Assembly (NCBI GenBank): GCA_934777095.1
Contig: CAKVNP010000001.1
Span: forward strand, 19,481-83,480
DNA length: 64,000 bases
Direction of reading: 5' to 3'
Source of the DNA: an uncultured Clostridium sp.
Lineage (GTDB): Bacteria; Bacillota; Clostridia; Clostridiales; Clostridiaceae
Part shown: positions 1 to 8,398 of the stretch, piece by piece
Layout: every line of letters begins with the position of its first letter
Position numbering within the stretch: position 1 is the stretch's first letter
Position numbers and translations under genes: made by a program
The notes under the pieces: model-generated
The model's input: only the letters and a program-made list of their open reading frames with translations
Told to the model about the DNA's origin: nothing
Databases searched by the model: none

Positions 1-9
1 GTTGATATT

Positions 10-1389
10 TTGTCTTTTGATTTAAATGCTGATAAGCATAAAAAAGTACACTTTATAGGAATTGGTGGAGTCAGCATGAGCGGGCTTGCTGCTGTTCTAT
101 TAACAAAAGGATATAAAGTATCTGGTTCTGATTCAAAAGAATCTGATGTTTTAGATAAATTAAGAGAAGAAGGCGCTGAAATTTACATCGGCCATAAAGC
201 AGAAAATTTAAAAAATGTTGATTTAGTTGTATATACTGCTGCTATTCCAGCAGATAACCCTGAATTACAAGAAGCTAAAAATAAGAATATCGAACTTATG
301 GATAGAGCTGAATTTTTAGGATATATTATGAAGGGGCATAAGTATAATGTTGCTGTAGCAGGTACTCACGGAAAAACAACTACAACATCAATGCTTTCTC
401 TAGTAACTTTAGAAGCTGATCTTGATCCTACAATTTTAGTAGGTGGTAACGTAGATGCTATTAACGGAAACTTCAAAATAGGTGAAAGTGAGTATTTTGT
501 TACTGAAGCATGTGAATATAAAGCTTCATTCTTAAAATTCTACCCTTATATTGGAATAATCTTAAATATAGATGCTGATCATTTAGATTACTATAGAGAT
601 ATTAACCACATAGAAGATACCTTCAAAAAATTTGCTGATTTAATTCCAGCTGATGGATATCTAATTGGATGTGCTGAAGATACTAGAGTTAAGGAAGTAC
701 TTACTTATGCAAAATGTAACACTATGAGCTATGGATTTACTGATGCTGATGTTACAGCAAAAAATATTACATTTAATAATAAAGGATGTGCATCATTTAC
801 AGTATGCCACAAAGGGAAGGATTTATTTGATGTTACATTAAGCACAACTGGCAGACATAACATCTTAAATGCCTTAGCTACAATCTGTACTTCAATCATC
901 TTAAATATACCAGCAGACGCAGTTACAGAAGGTTTAGCAAAATGTAAAGGAGCCCATAAGCGTTTTGAATACAAAGGTGAATTTAATGGTGCTACAGTAG
1001 TTGATGATTATGCTCATCACCCTGCTGAAATAAAAGCAACATTAAATACTGCAAAGCTTATACCTCATAAAAAGGTATACTGTGTATTCCAGCCTCATAC
1101 TTATACAAGAACTAAAACATTATTTGACGAATTTACAACTTGTTTTAATGAAGCTGATGAATTAATACTTATGGATATCTATGCTGCTCGTGAAAAAGAT
1201 ACTGGCTTAGTTTCATCTAATGAATTAGGTGATGCAATAAGAAAAACTGGCATGAACTGTAAAAATATCCACAGTCATGAAGAAGCTGCAAAATATTTAT
1301 CTGAAATAGCAAATGAAGGCGACTTAATACTTACTGTTGGAGCTGGTGATGTAGTTAAAGTTGGCGAAATGCTATTAAATAATAAATAA
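10..1389 (+). CDS. murC: UDP-N-acetylmuramate--L-alanine ligase (MurC)
   Basis: Cytoplasmic ATP-dependent ligase that adds L-alanine to UDP-MurNAc, the first amino acid of the peptidoglycan stem peptide. The 459 residues match the usual family length. The N-terminal Rossmann domain shows GIGG at 17-20, the central Mur ligase domain has the P-loop [10 protein letters not shown] at 117-126, and VVDDYAHHP near residue 335 is a standard C-terminal MurC motif. The start is taken as TTG at position 10, giving MSFDL; the frame is open to the window edge and only nine upstream bases are visible, so the ribosome binding site cannot be judged and a slightly earlier start is possible. The next gene follows after 54 bases on the same strand, so read-through is likely. 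Identification is secure. Confidence 0.95.
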   Translation: MSFDLNADKHKKVHFIGIGGVSMSGLAAVLLTKGYKVSGSDSKESDVLDKLREEGAEIYIGHKAENLKNVDLVVYTAAIPADNPELQEAKNKNIELMDRAEFLGYIMKGHKYNVAVAGTHGKTTTTSMLSLVTLEADLDPTILVGGNVDAINGNFKIGESEYFVTEACEYKASFLKFYPYIGIILNIDADHLDYYRDINHIEDTFKKFADLIPADGYLIGCAEDTRVKEVLTYAKCNTMSYGFTDADVTAKNITFNNKGCASFTVCHKGKDLFDVTLSTTGRHNILNALATICTSIILNIPADAVTEGLAKCKGAHKRFEYKGEFNGATVVDDYAHHPAEIKATLNTAKLIPHKKVYCVFQPHTYTRTKTLFDEFTTCFNEADELILMDIYAAREKDTGLVSSNELGDAIRKTGMNCKNIHSHEEAAKYLSEIANEGDLILTVGAGDVVKVGEMLLNNK

Positions 1390-1443
1390 TCGCTGAAGAT
1401 ATACGAAAATATTTTTATTAAAAAAAATAATAGAGGTGAACAA

Positions 1444-2262
1444 ATGGACTTAATAACTAAAATCAAAGCATCTGCAGACTATATATTAAAGCAAAGCAAA
1501 TACACTCCTGAAATAGGATTAATTCTTGGATCTGGCTTAGGCTCTTTAGCTGATTCAATTGAAGACGCTGAATACTATAACTACTCTGACATCCCTTACT
1601 TCCCTACTTCAACTGTAGAAGGCCATAAAGGACGTTTGGTTATTGGGATGCTAGGTGGCAAGCAAGTTATTGCAATGCAAGGAAGATTCCATTACTACGA
1701 AGGGTATTCTATGAATGAAGTTACTTTCCCAGTAAGAGTAATGAAGCTTTTAGGCGTATCAAAATTAGTAGTAACTAATGCTTGTGGCGCAGCAAATCCA
1801 GATTTAGCTCCTGGAGACTTAATGGTAATAACAGACCACATTAACTTCTGTGGCACTAATCCATTAATAGGTGCTAATTTAGATGAATTTGGACCAAGAT
1901 TCCCAGATATGTCAGAGGCTTATAGTTTAGAACTTAGAAATAAGGTTCTATCTATTGGAGAAAACTTAGGCTTAAACTTAAAGCAAGGAGTATATACTAT
2001 GTTCTCAGGACCTACATATGAGACACCTGCTGAAGTTCGTTTAGCTAGAATCCTTGGTGGAGATACAGTTGGTATGTCTACAGTACCAGAAGTTATTATA
2101 GCTAACCACTGTGGAATCAAGACTGTTGGTATTTCATGCATAACAAATATGGCTGCTGGAATACTAAATCAGCCATTAAGCCACGAAGAAGTTATGGAAA
2201 CGTCAGCTAAAGTTAAAAATGATTTCATCAAGCTTATGAATAAAATTGTAGAAACAATTTAA
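1444..2262 (+). CDS. Purine nucleoside phosphorylase (trimeric PNP-I, inosine/guanosine type)
   Basis: Catalyses phosphorolysis of purine nucleosides to the base and (deoxy)ribose-1-phosphate in purine salvage. The 272 residues fit the trimeric PNP family. The phosphate loop GSGLG lies at 29-33, NACGAANPDLAPGDLM follows near 112-127, GPTYETPAEVRLAR at about 189-202 and the SCITNMAAG substrate-pocket segment near 232-240. The start has a good AGAGGTGA site a few bases upstream. It lies just downstream of murC with no visible terminator between them. An inverted-repeat element with a terminator-like hairpin begins within about five bases of the stop codon. The family call is firm; the exact substrate preference (guanosine/inosine versus adenosine) is inferred from family motifs. 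Confidence 0.93.
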   Translation: MDLITKIKASADYILKQSKYTPEIGLILGSGLGSLADSIEDAEYYNYSDIPYFPTSTVEGHKGRLVIGMLGGKQVIAMQGRFHYYEGYSMNEVTFPVRVMKLLGVSKLVVTNACGAANPDLAPGDLMVITDHINFCGTNPLIGANLDEFGPRFPDMSEAYSLELRNKVLSIGENLGLNLKQGVYTMFSGPTYETPAEVRLARILGGDTVGMSTVPEVIIANHCGIKTVGISCITNMAAGILNQPLSHEEVMETSAKVKNDFIKLMNKIVETI

Positions 2263-2266
2263 TTTA

Positions 2267-2433
2267 ATTATGAATTATGAATGACGAATGATGAATTAAG
2301 GAAAAAATTTCTGTAAGGAATTTAATATAAAAAGGTCAAATGCAATAAGCATTTGACCTTTTTACTTTATTTAGAAGAAACTCACTAGGAGTTTCCACCG
2401 AAATTCATCATTCATAATTCGTCATTCATCATT
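2267..2433. repeat. Intergenic inverted-repeat element, copy R1
   Basis: Fills the whole gap between the convergent PNP and M24 peptidase genes. The left arm (2267-2298) and right arm (2401-2432) are made of ATGAAT/ATGACG-type units and are roughly complementary. Inside are three stem-loops: a weak AAATTTC-type hairpin (2307-2323), a perfect 14-bp hairpin (2330-2362) and GAAACTC/GAGTTTC (2377-2395). The same plan recurs in several other gaps of this window. Confidence 0.75.
2330..2366. terminator. Bidirectional intrinsic terminator inside R1
   Basis: A perfect 14-bp stem (AAAAGGTCAAATGC, 2330-2343, with its complement 2349-2362) and a 5-base loop, flanked by T-runs readable on both strands. 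It suits both the PNP gene (+) and the convergent peptidase gene (-). Confidence 0.85.
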
Positions 2434-2434
2434 A

Positions 2435-3511
2435 TTATAAAACAACGATTTCTTTTGTTACTGAGTTAAGAACTTCGCATCCATCTTTAGTTACTAACAC
2501 TAAGTCTTCAATTCTAACACCAATATTATCTTTTAAGTAAATTCCTGGTTCAATTGAGAAAATCATTCCGCTCTTTACTTCTTCATGATTTACACCACTT
2601 ACATCACCGAAATCATGTACTTCAATTCCTATACTATGCCCAGTTCTATGGGTAAAGTATTCACCATATCCAGCTTCAGTTATTAAACTTCTTGCTGCAT
2701 TATCTATATCTGAGAATTTAACCCCTTCTTTAACTATAGAAATAGCTTTTTCATTAGCACTCTTAACTATATTATAAACTTCTGCATGCTCTTTACTTGG
2801 CTCTTCTCCAATAAATACAGTTCTCGTCATATCTGAACAGTAGCTATTATATTTTCCACCTATATCTAATACAATACTGTCGCCATTTTTAATTATATCC
2901 TTGCCTGTTCCATGATGTGGATCTGCCCCATTAGGAGATGTAGCTATTATTGGTGAAAATGAAAATCCTGATGCACCTTCTGATTCATATAGTTCTGCTA
3001 AAAGACCTTCATAATACTTTTCACTCTTTCCTGGAACTAAATTATCCCATAATTTAAGCATTACTTTATCGTTTATTTTTGATGAATCTTTCATTAATTG
3101 AATTTCTTCTTCATCTTTAATCATTCTTACTCTATCCATTATTAATGAGCCGTTAACAAATCCTTTAGCTGCATTATTATTGATCATCTGGATTAGAAAA
3201 CGTGCTGGCCAGTCCTTGTCTATTCCTAATACTTCATTTTTATTGATAAATTTCATTAATTTATCAATTGGATTTTCAGTATCTTCATACCAAATCATTT
3301 CAACACCTAAATCCTCATATACTGGAAACAACTTATTTATTATCATTTTATGATCGCCAGACTTATTTAGATATAATGCCAGCATTCTTTCACCTGGATG
3401 TATCCATTTTCCTGTTAAATAGAAAATAGATGCAGGTGATGTAATTATTATTTGTGATAATCCTTCTTGTTCCATTCCTCTTATTAATTTATTAACTCTA
3501 CTATTTTTCAT
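2435..3511 (-). CDS. M24B family Xaa-Pro peptidase (short, PepQ/YpdF-like)
   Basis: Predicted cytosolic metallopeptidase cleaving Xaa-Pro bonds or dipeptides. The 358-residue protein has an N-terminal creatinase-like domain (about 1-125) and a C-terminal pita-bread domain. The dinuclear metal ligands are all present: D216 (VLDIGG), D227 (CSDMTRT), H292 (TGHSIG), E321 (SIEPGIY) and E335 (RIEDLV). The start has GGAGGAATT directly upstream of ATG. It is divergent from the 5-oxoproline operon and convergent with the PNP gene. A second, longer M24B enzyme lies at 38.3 kb, so this strain has at least two. Aminopeptidase P and prolidase cannot be told apart by sequence alone. Confidence 0.88.
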   Translation of the reverse strand: MKNSRVNKLIRGMEQEGLSQIIITSPASIFYLTGKWIHPGERMLALYLNKSGDHKMIINKLFPVYEDLGVEMIWYEDTENPIDKLMKFINKNEVLGIDKDWPARFLIQMINNNAAKGFVNGSLIMDRVRMIKDEEEIQLMKDSSKINDKVMLKLWDNLVPGKSEKYYEGLLAELYESEGASGFSFSPIIATSPNGADPHHGTGKDIIKNGDSIVLDIGGKYNSYCSDMTRTVFIGEEPSKEHAEVYNIVKSANEKAISIVKEGVKFSDIDNAARSLITEAGYGEYFTHRTGHSIGIEVHDFGDVSGVNHEEVKSGMIFSIEPGIYLKDNIGVRIEDLVLVTKDGCEVLNSVTKEIVVL

Positions 3512-3786
3512 AATTCCTCCACTATTATTTAATTTATACTTTTATAGTACCTTAAATAAAACATAATATCTATTATTTACAATAACAAACTACTTTATAG
3601 CCTTATATTTTTAAATATATTTATACTACATAACTCTTTTATATTCATAATTTTTTCTCTCAAATTACTTTTTTACCAATTTTTTAATTATTTTAAAAAA
3701 ATATAGATTTTTATTCATTTAACCTGTACAATTAATACATATTTATACATTATTCATCATTTTATGATAAGGAGAGGAATTTTACA

Positions 3787-4461
3787 ATGACACTAATAGG
3801 TATTTTAATTATTATAGTAGGATTTGCGCTTAAGCTTGATACTATTGCCGTAGTAATCTCTGCCGGAGTAATAACTGGTTTAGTTGCAGATATGAGTATT
3901 ACTGAAATACTTTCTACTTTAGGACAAGCATTTATTACTAACAGAACTACTTGCTTATTCATGCTTACTTTACCTGTAATCGGTTTATGCGAAAGATATG
4001 GATTAAAAGCAAAAGCTATCGACCTAATCAAAAAGGCAAAAGGATTATCTACTGGATTATTATTAAGCGGATATACTTTTATCAGAGAAGCTACAATTGG
4101 TATGGGCGTAACTCTTGGAGGGCATCCTCAATTTGTTAGACCTATAATAAACCCAATGGCTGAAGGAGCTTCAATTGCAAAATATAAAGAATTAGATGAT
4201 AAAGATATCGATAAAATCAAAGCTTACTCTGCAGCTGCTGATAATATCGGAAACTTCTTTGGACAAAACTTATTTATTGCAAATTCAGGTGTATTACTTA
4301 TTGCAAGTACACTCCAAGCATTAGGCTTTGATGTTGATGCATTAGCTATTTCAAAAGCTGCTATACCAGTTGCAATAATTGCATTTATTCTTTGTTTCAT
4401 TCAAAACTATCTTTTAGATAAAAGCTTAAATAGAAAATATAATTCAAAAAATAATAAGTAA
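3787..4461 (+). CDS. DUF969 family membrane protein (5-oxoproline transporter subunit)
   Basis: A 224-residue protein, mostly hydrophobic, with predicted membrane segments near 3-30, 45-70, 95-110, 155-180 and 190-212. I recognise the DUF969 family, which is nearly always paired with DUF979, as it is here 12 bases downstream. Current family annotation treats the pair as a 5-oxoproline (pyroglutamate) transporter, and the downstream enzymes both release 5-oxoproline, which agrees. The start ATG has a GGAGAGG site. This is the first gene of a four-gene operon. The family call is strong; direction of transport and substrate are inferred. Confidence 0.85.
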   Translation: MTLIGILIIIVGFALKLDTIAVVISAGVITGLVADMSITEILSTLGQAFITNRTTCLFMLTLPVIGLCERYGLKAKAIDLIKKAKGLSTGLLLSGYTFIREATIGMGVTLGGHPQFVRPIINPMAEGASIAKYKELDDKDIDKIKAYSAAADNIGNFFGQNLFIANSGVLLIASTLQALGFDVDALAISKAAIPVAIIAFILCFIQNYLLDKSLNRKYNSKNNK

Positions 4462-4473
4462 GGAGTAAATTTT

Positions 4474-5403
4474 ATGGATATCACAACTATTTCTACATAT
4501 TTATTAGAAATATTCTATATTTTTATAGGATTATTTATGGCCATAACTATGGTCTTTACATTAAAAGATAAAAATCATAAAACTAGAATTGGTACTGCTG
4601 CATTTTGGGGAATAGTATCAGCAATGTTCTTATTCGGTAAGTTTATTCCTTCCACTATTTTAGGAGCATTAATTGTAGTAATTGGATTATTATCAGCATT
4701 TAAACAAATTAATATAGGTACATTAAAGCAATTAGATTCTACAGCTGTAGAATTAAAAGCTCAAAAATTAGGATTAAAAATATTTATTCCTGCATTAACT
4801 ATAGCTGTAGTTGCTATGGCAGTAGCTCAATTTACTCCACTTTCTGGAACAGTTGCAATTGGAATAGCTTCTGTTACAGCTTTAATCATTGCATTTTTAT
4901 TCACTAAAGCTACTCCAAAGGAACTTATTGAAGATAGTAATAGAATGTTCCAATCAGTTGGTGTATTTTCAATACTTCCTTTATTACTAGCTTCTTTAGG
5001 AGCATTATTCACTGCTGCAGGAGTTGGTGATACAATATCAAATATAATTTCTAATGTAATTCCAGAAGGAAATGCTTTAGTAGGTGTTATAGCTTATTGC
5101 TTAGGAATGGCTATCTTTACTGCAATAATGGGAAATGCATTTGCAGCATTCTCAGTAATAACTGTTGGAATAGGAGTACCTTTTGTATTTATGCAAGGTG
5201 GAAATCCTGTAATCTGTGGTACTTTAGCAATGACTGCTGGATTCTGCGGAACATTATTAACTCCAATGGCAGCAAACTTTAACATGTTACCTTCTGCTTT
5301 ACTAGAAATGAAAGATAAAAATGGTGTAATTAAAGCACAAGCACCTTTCGCTATAATTTTATTAATTGTACACATAATATTAATGTATACATTAGGATTT
5401 TAA
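4474..5403 (+). CDS. DUF979 family membrane protein (5-oxoproline transporter subunit)
   Basis: A 309-residue polytopic membrane protein, about eight to ten hydrophobic segments, matching DUF979, the partner of DUF969. The strong site AAGGAG lies just ahead of ATG, inside the 12-base gap to the preceding gene. The pair presumably forms one transport system in the cytoplasmic membrane. The pcp gene follows after 27 bases, so the four genes form one transcription unit. No ATPase or periplasmic-type binding protein is nearby, so transport is probably driven by an ion gradient (inference). Confidence 0.85.
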   Translation: MDITTISTYLLEIFYIFIGLFMAITMVFTLKDKNHKTRIGTAAFWGIVSAMFLFGKFIPSTILGALIVVIGLLSAFKQINIGTLKQLDSTAVELKAQKLGLKIFIPALTIAVVAMAVAQFTPLSGTVAIGIASVTALIIAFLFTKATPKELIEDSNRMFQSVGVFSILPLLLASLGALFTAAGVGDTISNIISNVIPEGNALVGVIAYCLGMAIFTAIMGNAFAAFSVITVGIGVPFVFMQGGNPVICGTLAMTAGFCGTLLTPMAANFNMLPSALLEMKDKNGVIKAQAPFAIILLIVHIILMYTLGF

Positions 5404-5430
5404 TAGATTTTAATTAAGGATGTGAATTCA

Positions 5431-6072
5431 ATGAAAGTTTTAATAACAGGCTTTGACCCATTTGGCGGTGAAAGTATAAATCCTGCTTTAGAAGCTGTAA
5501 AAGCATTACCTGATACAATATGTAACTCAGAAATAATTAAACTTGAAATACCTACTGTATTTCGTAAATCTTTAGAAAAAATAGAAGAAGCAATAGAAAA
5601 ACATAATCCAGATATAGTTATTTCTGTTGGCCAAGCTGGTGGACGTTTTGGTATTACTCCTGAAAGAGTTGCTATAAATATTGATGATGCTAGAATTGAA
5701 GATAATGAAAAAAATCAACCAATAGATATATCTATTTTTGAAGATGGACAAACTGCTTATTTCACAAACCTTCCTATTAAAGCTATGGTTAAAGAAATGC
5801 AGGATGCTGGTATCCCAGGATCTGTATCAAATACAGCAGGTACTTTTGTCTGCAACCACGTTATGTATGGAATCTTATATATGATAGATAAAAAATATCC
5901 AAATATAAAAGGTGGATTTATCCATGTTCCATACATTCCAGCACAAGTAGTCAGCAAACCTAATATGCCTTCAATGTCTATAAGTGATATAACTAAGGGA
6001 TTAGAATTATGTATTAAAGCTGCTTTAGAAAACACTGAAGATGTTAAAGCTGTTGGAGGAGAAATCTGCTAA
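5431..6072 (+). CDS. pcp: Pyroglutamyl-peptidase I (pyrrolidone carboxyl peptidase)
   Basis: Cytosolic cysteine peptidase (family C15) that removes N-terminal 5-oxoproline from peptides. The glycine-rich start [13 protein letters not shown] and the catalytic triad E78 (TPERVAIN), C141 (GTFVCNH) and H165 (GGFIHVP) are present, and 213 residues is the normal length. I chose ATG at 5431 because AAGGA at 5416-5420 is well spaced from it; the in-frame GTG at 5422 sits against that site. The stop overlaps the next start as TAATG. With the DUF969/DUF979 pair it links peptide trimming to 5-oxoproline transport. Confidence 0.95.
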   Translation: MKVLITGFDPFGGESINPALEAVKALPDTICNSEIIKLEIPTVFRKSLEKIEEAIEKHNPDIVISVGQAGGRFGITPERVAINIDDARIEDNEKNQPIDISIFEDGQTAYFTNLPIKAMVKEMQDAGIPGSVSNTAGTFVCNHVMYGILYMIDKKYPNIKGGFIHVPYIPAQVVSKPNMPSMSISDITKGLELCIKAALENTEDVKAVGGEIC

Positions 6073-6497
6073 TGGAAAATATCAATTTATTTGTTTATGG
6101 AAGTTTAAGACCTAATTTCTTTAACTTCGAGAAATATTTGGACGGAAAAACTCTAGATATTAAACCAGCTGTTTTAAAGAACATGAATTTATATCATATG
6201 CCTTATAAAGGTTATCCAGCCATTACTCCAGGTGATGATGTAGTTTTTGGTGAAGTAATTACCGTAAAAGATTATGATTCAACTGTAAAAGCTATTGATA
6301 TTATGGAAGGATTTTTAGGTGAAAATAATCCAGCTAATGAATATCATAAAATTCTTGTTGAAGTTGAACATATAGACTCTTCAAAAAAAGAAAAATGCTA
6401 TACATATTTTTATAATCGTGATATAGATAATAATTTCATAGAACAAGCCATATATATAGAACATGGAGATTGGAAAAAATATATGCTTGAAAAGTAA
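6072..6497 (+). CDS. Gamma-glutamylcyclotransferase (AIG2-like) family protein
   Basis: A 141-residue member of the GGCT/AIG2-like fold. The substrate-binding motif VYGSLRPN lies at 8-15 and the likely catalytic glutamate is in the IDIMEGF segment near residue 79. Family members cyclise gamma-glutamyl groups, releasing 5-oxoproline and an amino acid or peptide. It starts one base into the pcp stop (TAATG), a sign of translational coupling, and ends the operon just before a terminator. Its substrate (gamma-glutamyl amino acids, gamma-glutamylcysteine or another amine) cannot be read from sequence. Confidence 0.85.
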   Translation: MENINLFVYGSLRPNFFNFEKYLDGKTLDIKPAVLKNMNLYHMPYKGYPAITPGDDVVFGEVITVKDYDSTVKAIDIMEGFLGENNPANEYHKILVEVEHIDSSKKEKCYTYFYNRDIDNNFIEQAIYIEHGDWKKYMLEK

Positions 6498-6498
6498 C

Positions 6499-6530
6499 AA
6501 AGTTCCGCATCTGCGGAACTTTATTATTTA
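6499..6530 (+). terminator. Intrinsic terminator of the 5-oxoproline operon
   Basis: Perfect 10-bp stem AAAGTTCCGC / GCGGAACTTT (6499-6508 with 6513-6522), 4-base loop, then a T-rich tail. It starts two bases after the stop of the cyclotransferase gene. Confidence 0.92.
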
Positions 6531-6592
6531 GTAATAATTTTTTTATCTTTAGTGATATAATAAGTATATAAATATATTGGAGGATTAATACG

Positions 6593-7291
6593 ATGAAGAT
6601 AGCTGCTATATCAGATATACATGGAAATATATATGCACTCATGAAAGTTTTAGAAGATATAGATGAACAAGGAGTAGATAAAATTATTTGTTTAGGCGAT
6701 TTTGTGGGCTATGGACCTCACCCAAATGAAGTCATAGCATTAATTAAAAGACGTGAAATACCTTGTATAAAAGGTAATTACGATGCTTCAGTAGTAGATG
6801 GAGCTTTTACTTACATAAGAAATACTGAAGTGAATTCTTTCTCTTTACCTTGGACTTGCTCTGAGCTAAGAACTTCAAATAAGTTTTATCTTGACTCTCT
6901 GCCACCACATTTAAAATATACTTTTAATGGCGTAAATATTTCCTTTACCCATGGAAGCCATAATACGATAAACGAATATCTATTTGAAGATGCAGAAAAT
7001 ACAGCTAAGGCAATGGAAAGTTTTGAGGGTGATGTACTAGTATGTGCACATACACATATTCCTTTCACTAAAAAATATGGACAAAAGCTTCTTATTAATG
7101 TAGGAAGTGTGGGCAAGCCTAAAATTGGCAGACCAAACTGCACCTATTCTATTATAGATATTAATGAAGCTGGAATTGTAAATGTTACTAATAGAGAAAT
7201 AGAATATGATTATAAAAAAATAGTTAAGGACTGCACTATGTTAAGCTTCCCTAACTCACTCGTAAACTCATACGAAACAGGGTTAGAATAA
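6593..7291 (+). CDS. Calcineurin-like metallophosphoesterase (YfcE/MJ0936 type)
   Basis: A 232-residue single-domain phosphoesterase. Metal-binding motifs are in order: SDIHGN (7-12), GDFVGYGPHP (about 38-47), GNYD (about 63-66), THGSHN (about 119-124) and CAHTHIP (about 150-156). Proteins of this type hydrolyse phosphodiesters in vitro; the physiological substrate is usually unknown and I cannot assign it. The ATG has GGAGGA upstream and a TATAAT-like box at 6556-6561. It is monocistronic, isolated by a terminator upstream and element R2 downstream. Confidence 0.85.
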   Translation: MKIAAISDIHGNIYALMKVLEDIDEQGVDKIICLGDFVGYGPHPNEVIALIKRREIPCIKGNYDASVVDGAFTYIRNTEVNSFSLPWTCSELRTSNKFYLDSLPPHLKYTFNGVNISFTHGSHNTINEYLFEDAENTAKAMESFEGDVLVCAHTHIPFTKKYGQKLLINVGSVGKPKIGRPNCTYSIIDINEAGIVNVTNREIEYDYKKIVKDCTMLSFPNSLVNSYETGLE

Positions 7292-7292
7292 A

Positions 7293-7473
7293 TAAGTTAA
7301 TTACGAATTATGAGTGATGAATGATAAATTGATGAAAGAATTTCTCGTTTAGAGAAATTCTGAATAAATGCACTAAAATGCCATAGGCATTTTATAAAAA
7401 CATAAAATACAGAAACTCCGAAGGAGTTTCAACAACAATTCATCACTCGTAATTCATAATTCGTAATTTATAG
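7293..7473. repeat. Intergenic inverted-repeat element, copy R2
   Basis: Begins two bases after the phosphoesterase stop and fills most of the gap to the convergent cytochrome b5-domain gene. Arms (7296-7330 and 7438-7472) are complementary over about 30 bp. It has the same three-hairpin plan as R1: AGAATTTCTC/GAGAAATTCT (7337-7361), AAAATGCC/GGCATTTT (7375-7393) and GAAACTCC/GGAGTTTC (7412-7430). Confidence 0.8.
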
Positions 7474-7504
7474 TTTTCTCACTTTTCTCACAGTTATCTA
7501 TCTG

Positions 7505-8002
7505 TTAATCATTTATCAGTTTTCCTACCACCGGCAGACTTTCAATATATTTTTGCTGTTCTTCGTGACACGTATCAAATGATGAGGTTAAATCTTTACC
7601 AGCACTTACTCCATAATGTTTTCCAGCACTCCAATCATTGGCATCAGTCACATCATAAATAACTCCATTTATTGCTACATATGCCGCTCTTCCATCTACT
7701 CCGTTATATTTAGCTAACTCTTCAGCTGTTAAGTCTTGTCGTTGCCCTCTTATAATATCTTCTAATGAGATATTTTCTTCTGAAAATTTTCTGCTTACCA
7801 TCTTTTCCATACGACTTCTGTTATATGTTGAGTCCAAATATGATCTTTCCTTAACTGCGTTTAAATAATCCTCTACATCATTACAAACTTCATCAATAAC
7901 TGTAGCTATAATCCTGTTATACTTTTTAGGATATATCTCAAGCATAGTCTTTAATTTATTAATTTCATAGTATCTCTTTTCTAAAAACTTATTATCATTC
8001 AT
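7505..8002 (-). CDS. Cytochrome b5-like heme/steroid-binding domain protein
   Basis: A 165-residue soluble protein. The N-terminal ~85 residues are helical and charged, and I do not recognise them. The C-terminal ~75 residues match the cytochrome b5-like fold: DLTAEELAKYNG, then AYVAINGVIYDVTDA and KHYGVSAGKDLTSSF. One histidine (GKHYG) is where the first b5 heme ligand lies; a second lies in TCHEE. No signal peptide or membrane segment is visible. The ATG is preceded by GGAG. Proteins with this domain bind heme or hydrophobic ligands; whether heme is bound here is not established. Confidence 0.8.
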   Translation of the reverse strand: MNDNKFLEKRYYEINKLKTMLEIYPKKYNRIIATVIDEVCNDVEDYLNAVKERSYLDSTYNRSRMEKMVSRKFSEENISLEDIIRGQRQDLTAEELAKYNGVDGRAAYVAINGVIYDVTDANDWSAGKHYGVSAGKDLTSSFDTCHEEQQKYIESLPVVGKLIND

Positions 8003-8051
8003 TTCTTACTCCAAAATAAAATAATCTCCAAATATATATTATGAATTTAAG

Positions 8052-8080
8052 TTGCAAATGTTAGTAAACTATTGTAAAAT
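8052..8080 (+). promoter_or_regulatory. Promoter of the asnS T-box leader
   Basis: TTGCAA (8052-8057), a 17-base spacer, then TAAAAT (8075-8080), placed just upstream of the T-box stem I. This is a plausible housekeeping sigma promoter. Confidence 0.6.
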
Positions 8081-8097
8081 CGAATTATTAAATGTAA

Positions 8098-8373
8098 ATA
8101 TTGAAATTACTATGAAGAGAAGAGTAACTATTGAAGGTAGTTTTTAGCGAATAAGGGATGGTGCGAGCCTTATACGAAATCAATAGCGAAGAACATCTCG
8201 GAGTTTCTAACCGAAAAAGATAAATAATTAGATTTATACTTTAGTAGGCTTAGACGGGTTTAATCCGTTATTAATTTTGCTTTATGCACTAAGTGGCCTA
8301 TTTTTAGGCAATTTGGGTGGTACCACGTAAGTTATCCTTTCGTCCCATTATTTTGGGATGAAAGGTTTTTTTA
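8098..8373 (+). promoter_or_regulatory. T-box riboswitch leader (Asn) of asnS
   Basis: Tandem elements of a T-box: AGAAGAGTAA (K-turn/AGTA region), a distal stem I loop with GGGATGGTGCGAGCC, the specifier region with AAC (8192-8194, an Asn codon) followed by A, and the conserved T-box TGGGTGGTACCACG (8314-8327). A terminator hairpin (8336-8365, 12-bp stem with one G-U pair) followed by T8 completes it. Uncharged tRNA-Asn should pair with AAC and the T-box bulge to allow read-through into asnS. Confidence 0.93.
8336..8373 (+). terminator. T-box-controlled terminator of asnS leader
   Basis: Stem 8336-8347 with 8354-8365, 6-base loop, then a T-run to 8373. It is mutually exclusive with the antiterminator that contains the T-box sequence. 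Confidence 0.9.
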
Positions 8374-8398
8374 TTATTTATAATTTTAGGAGGACAAT

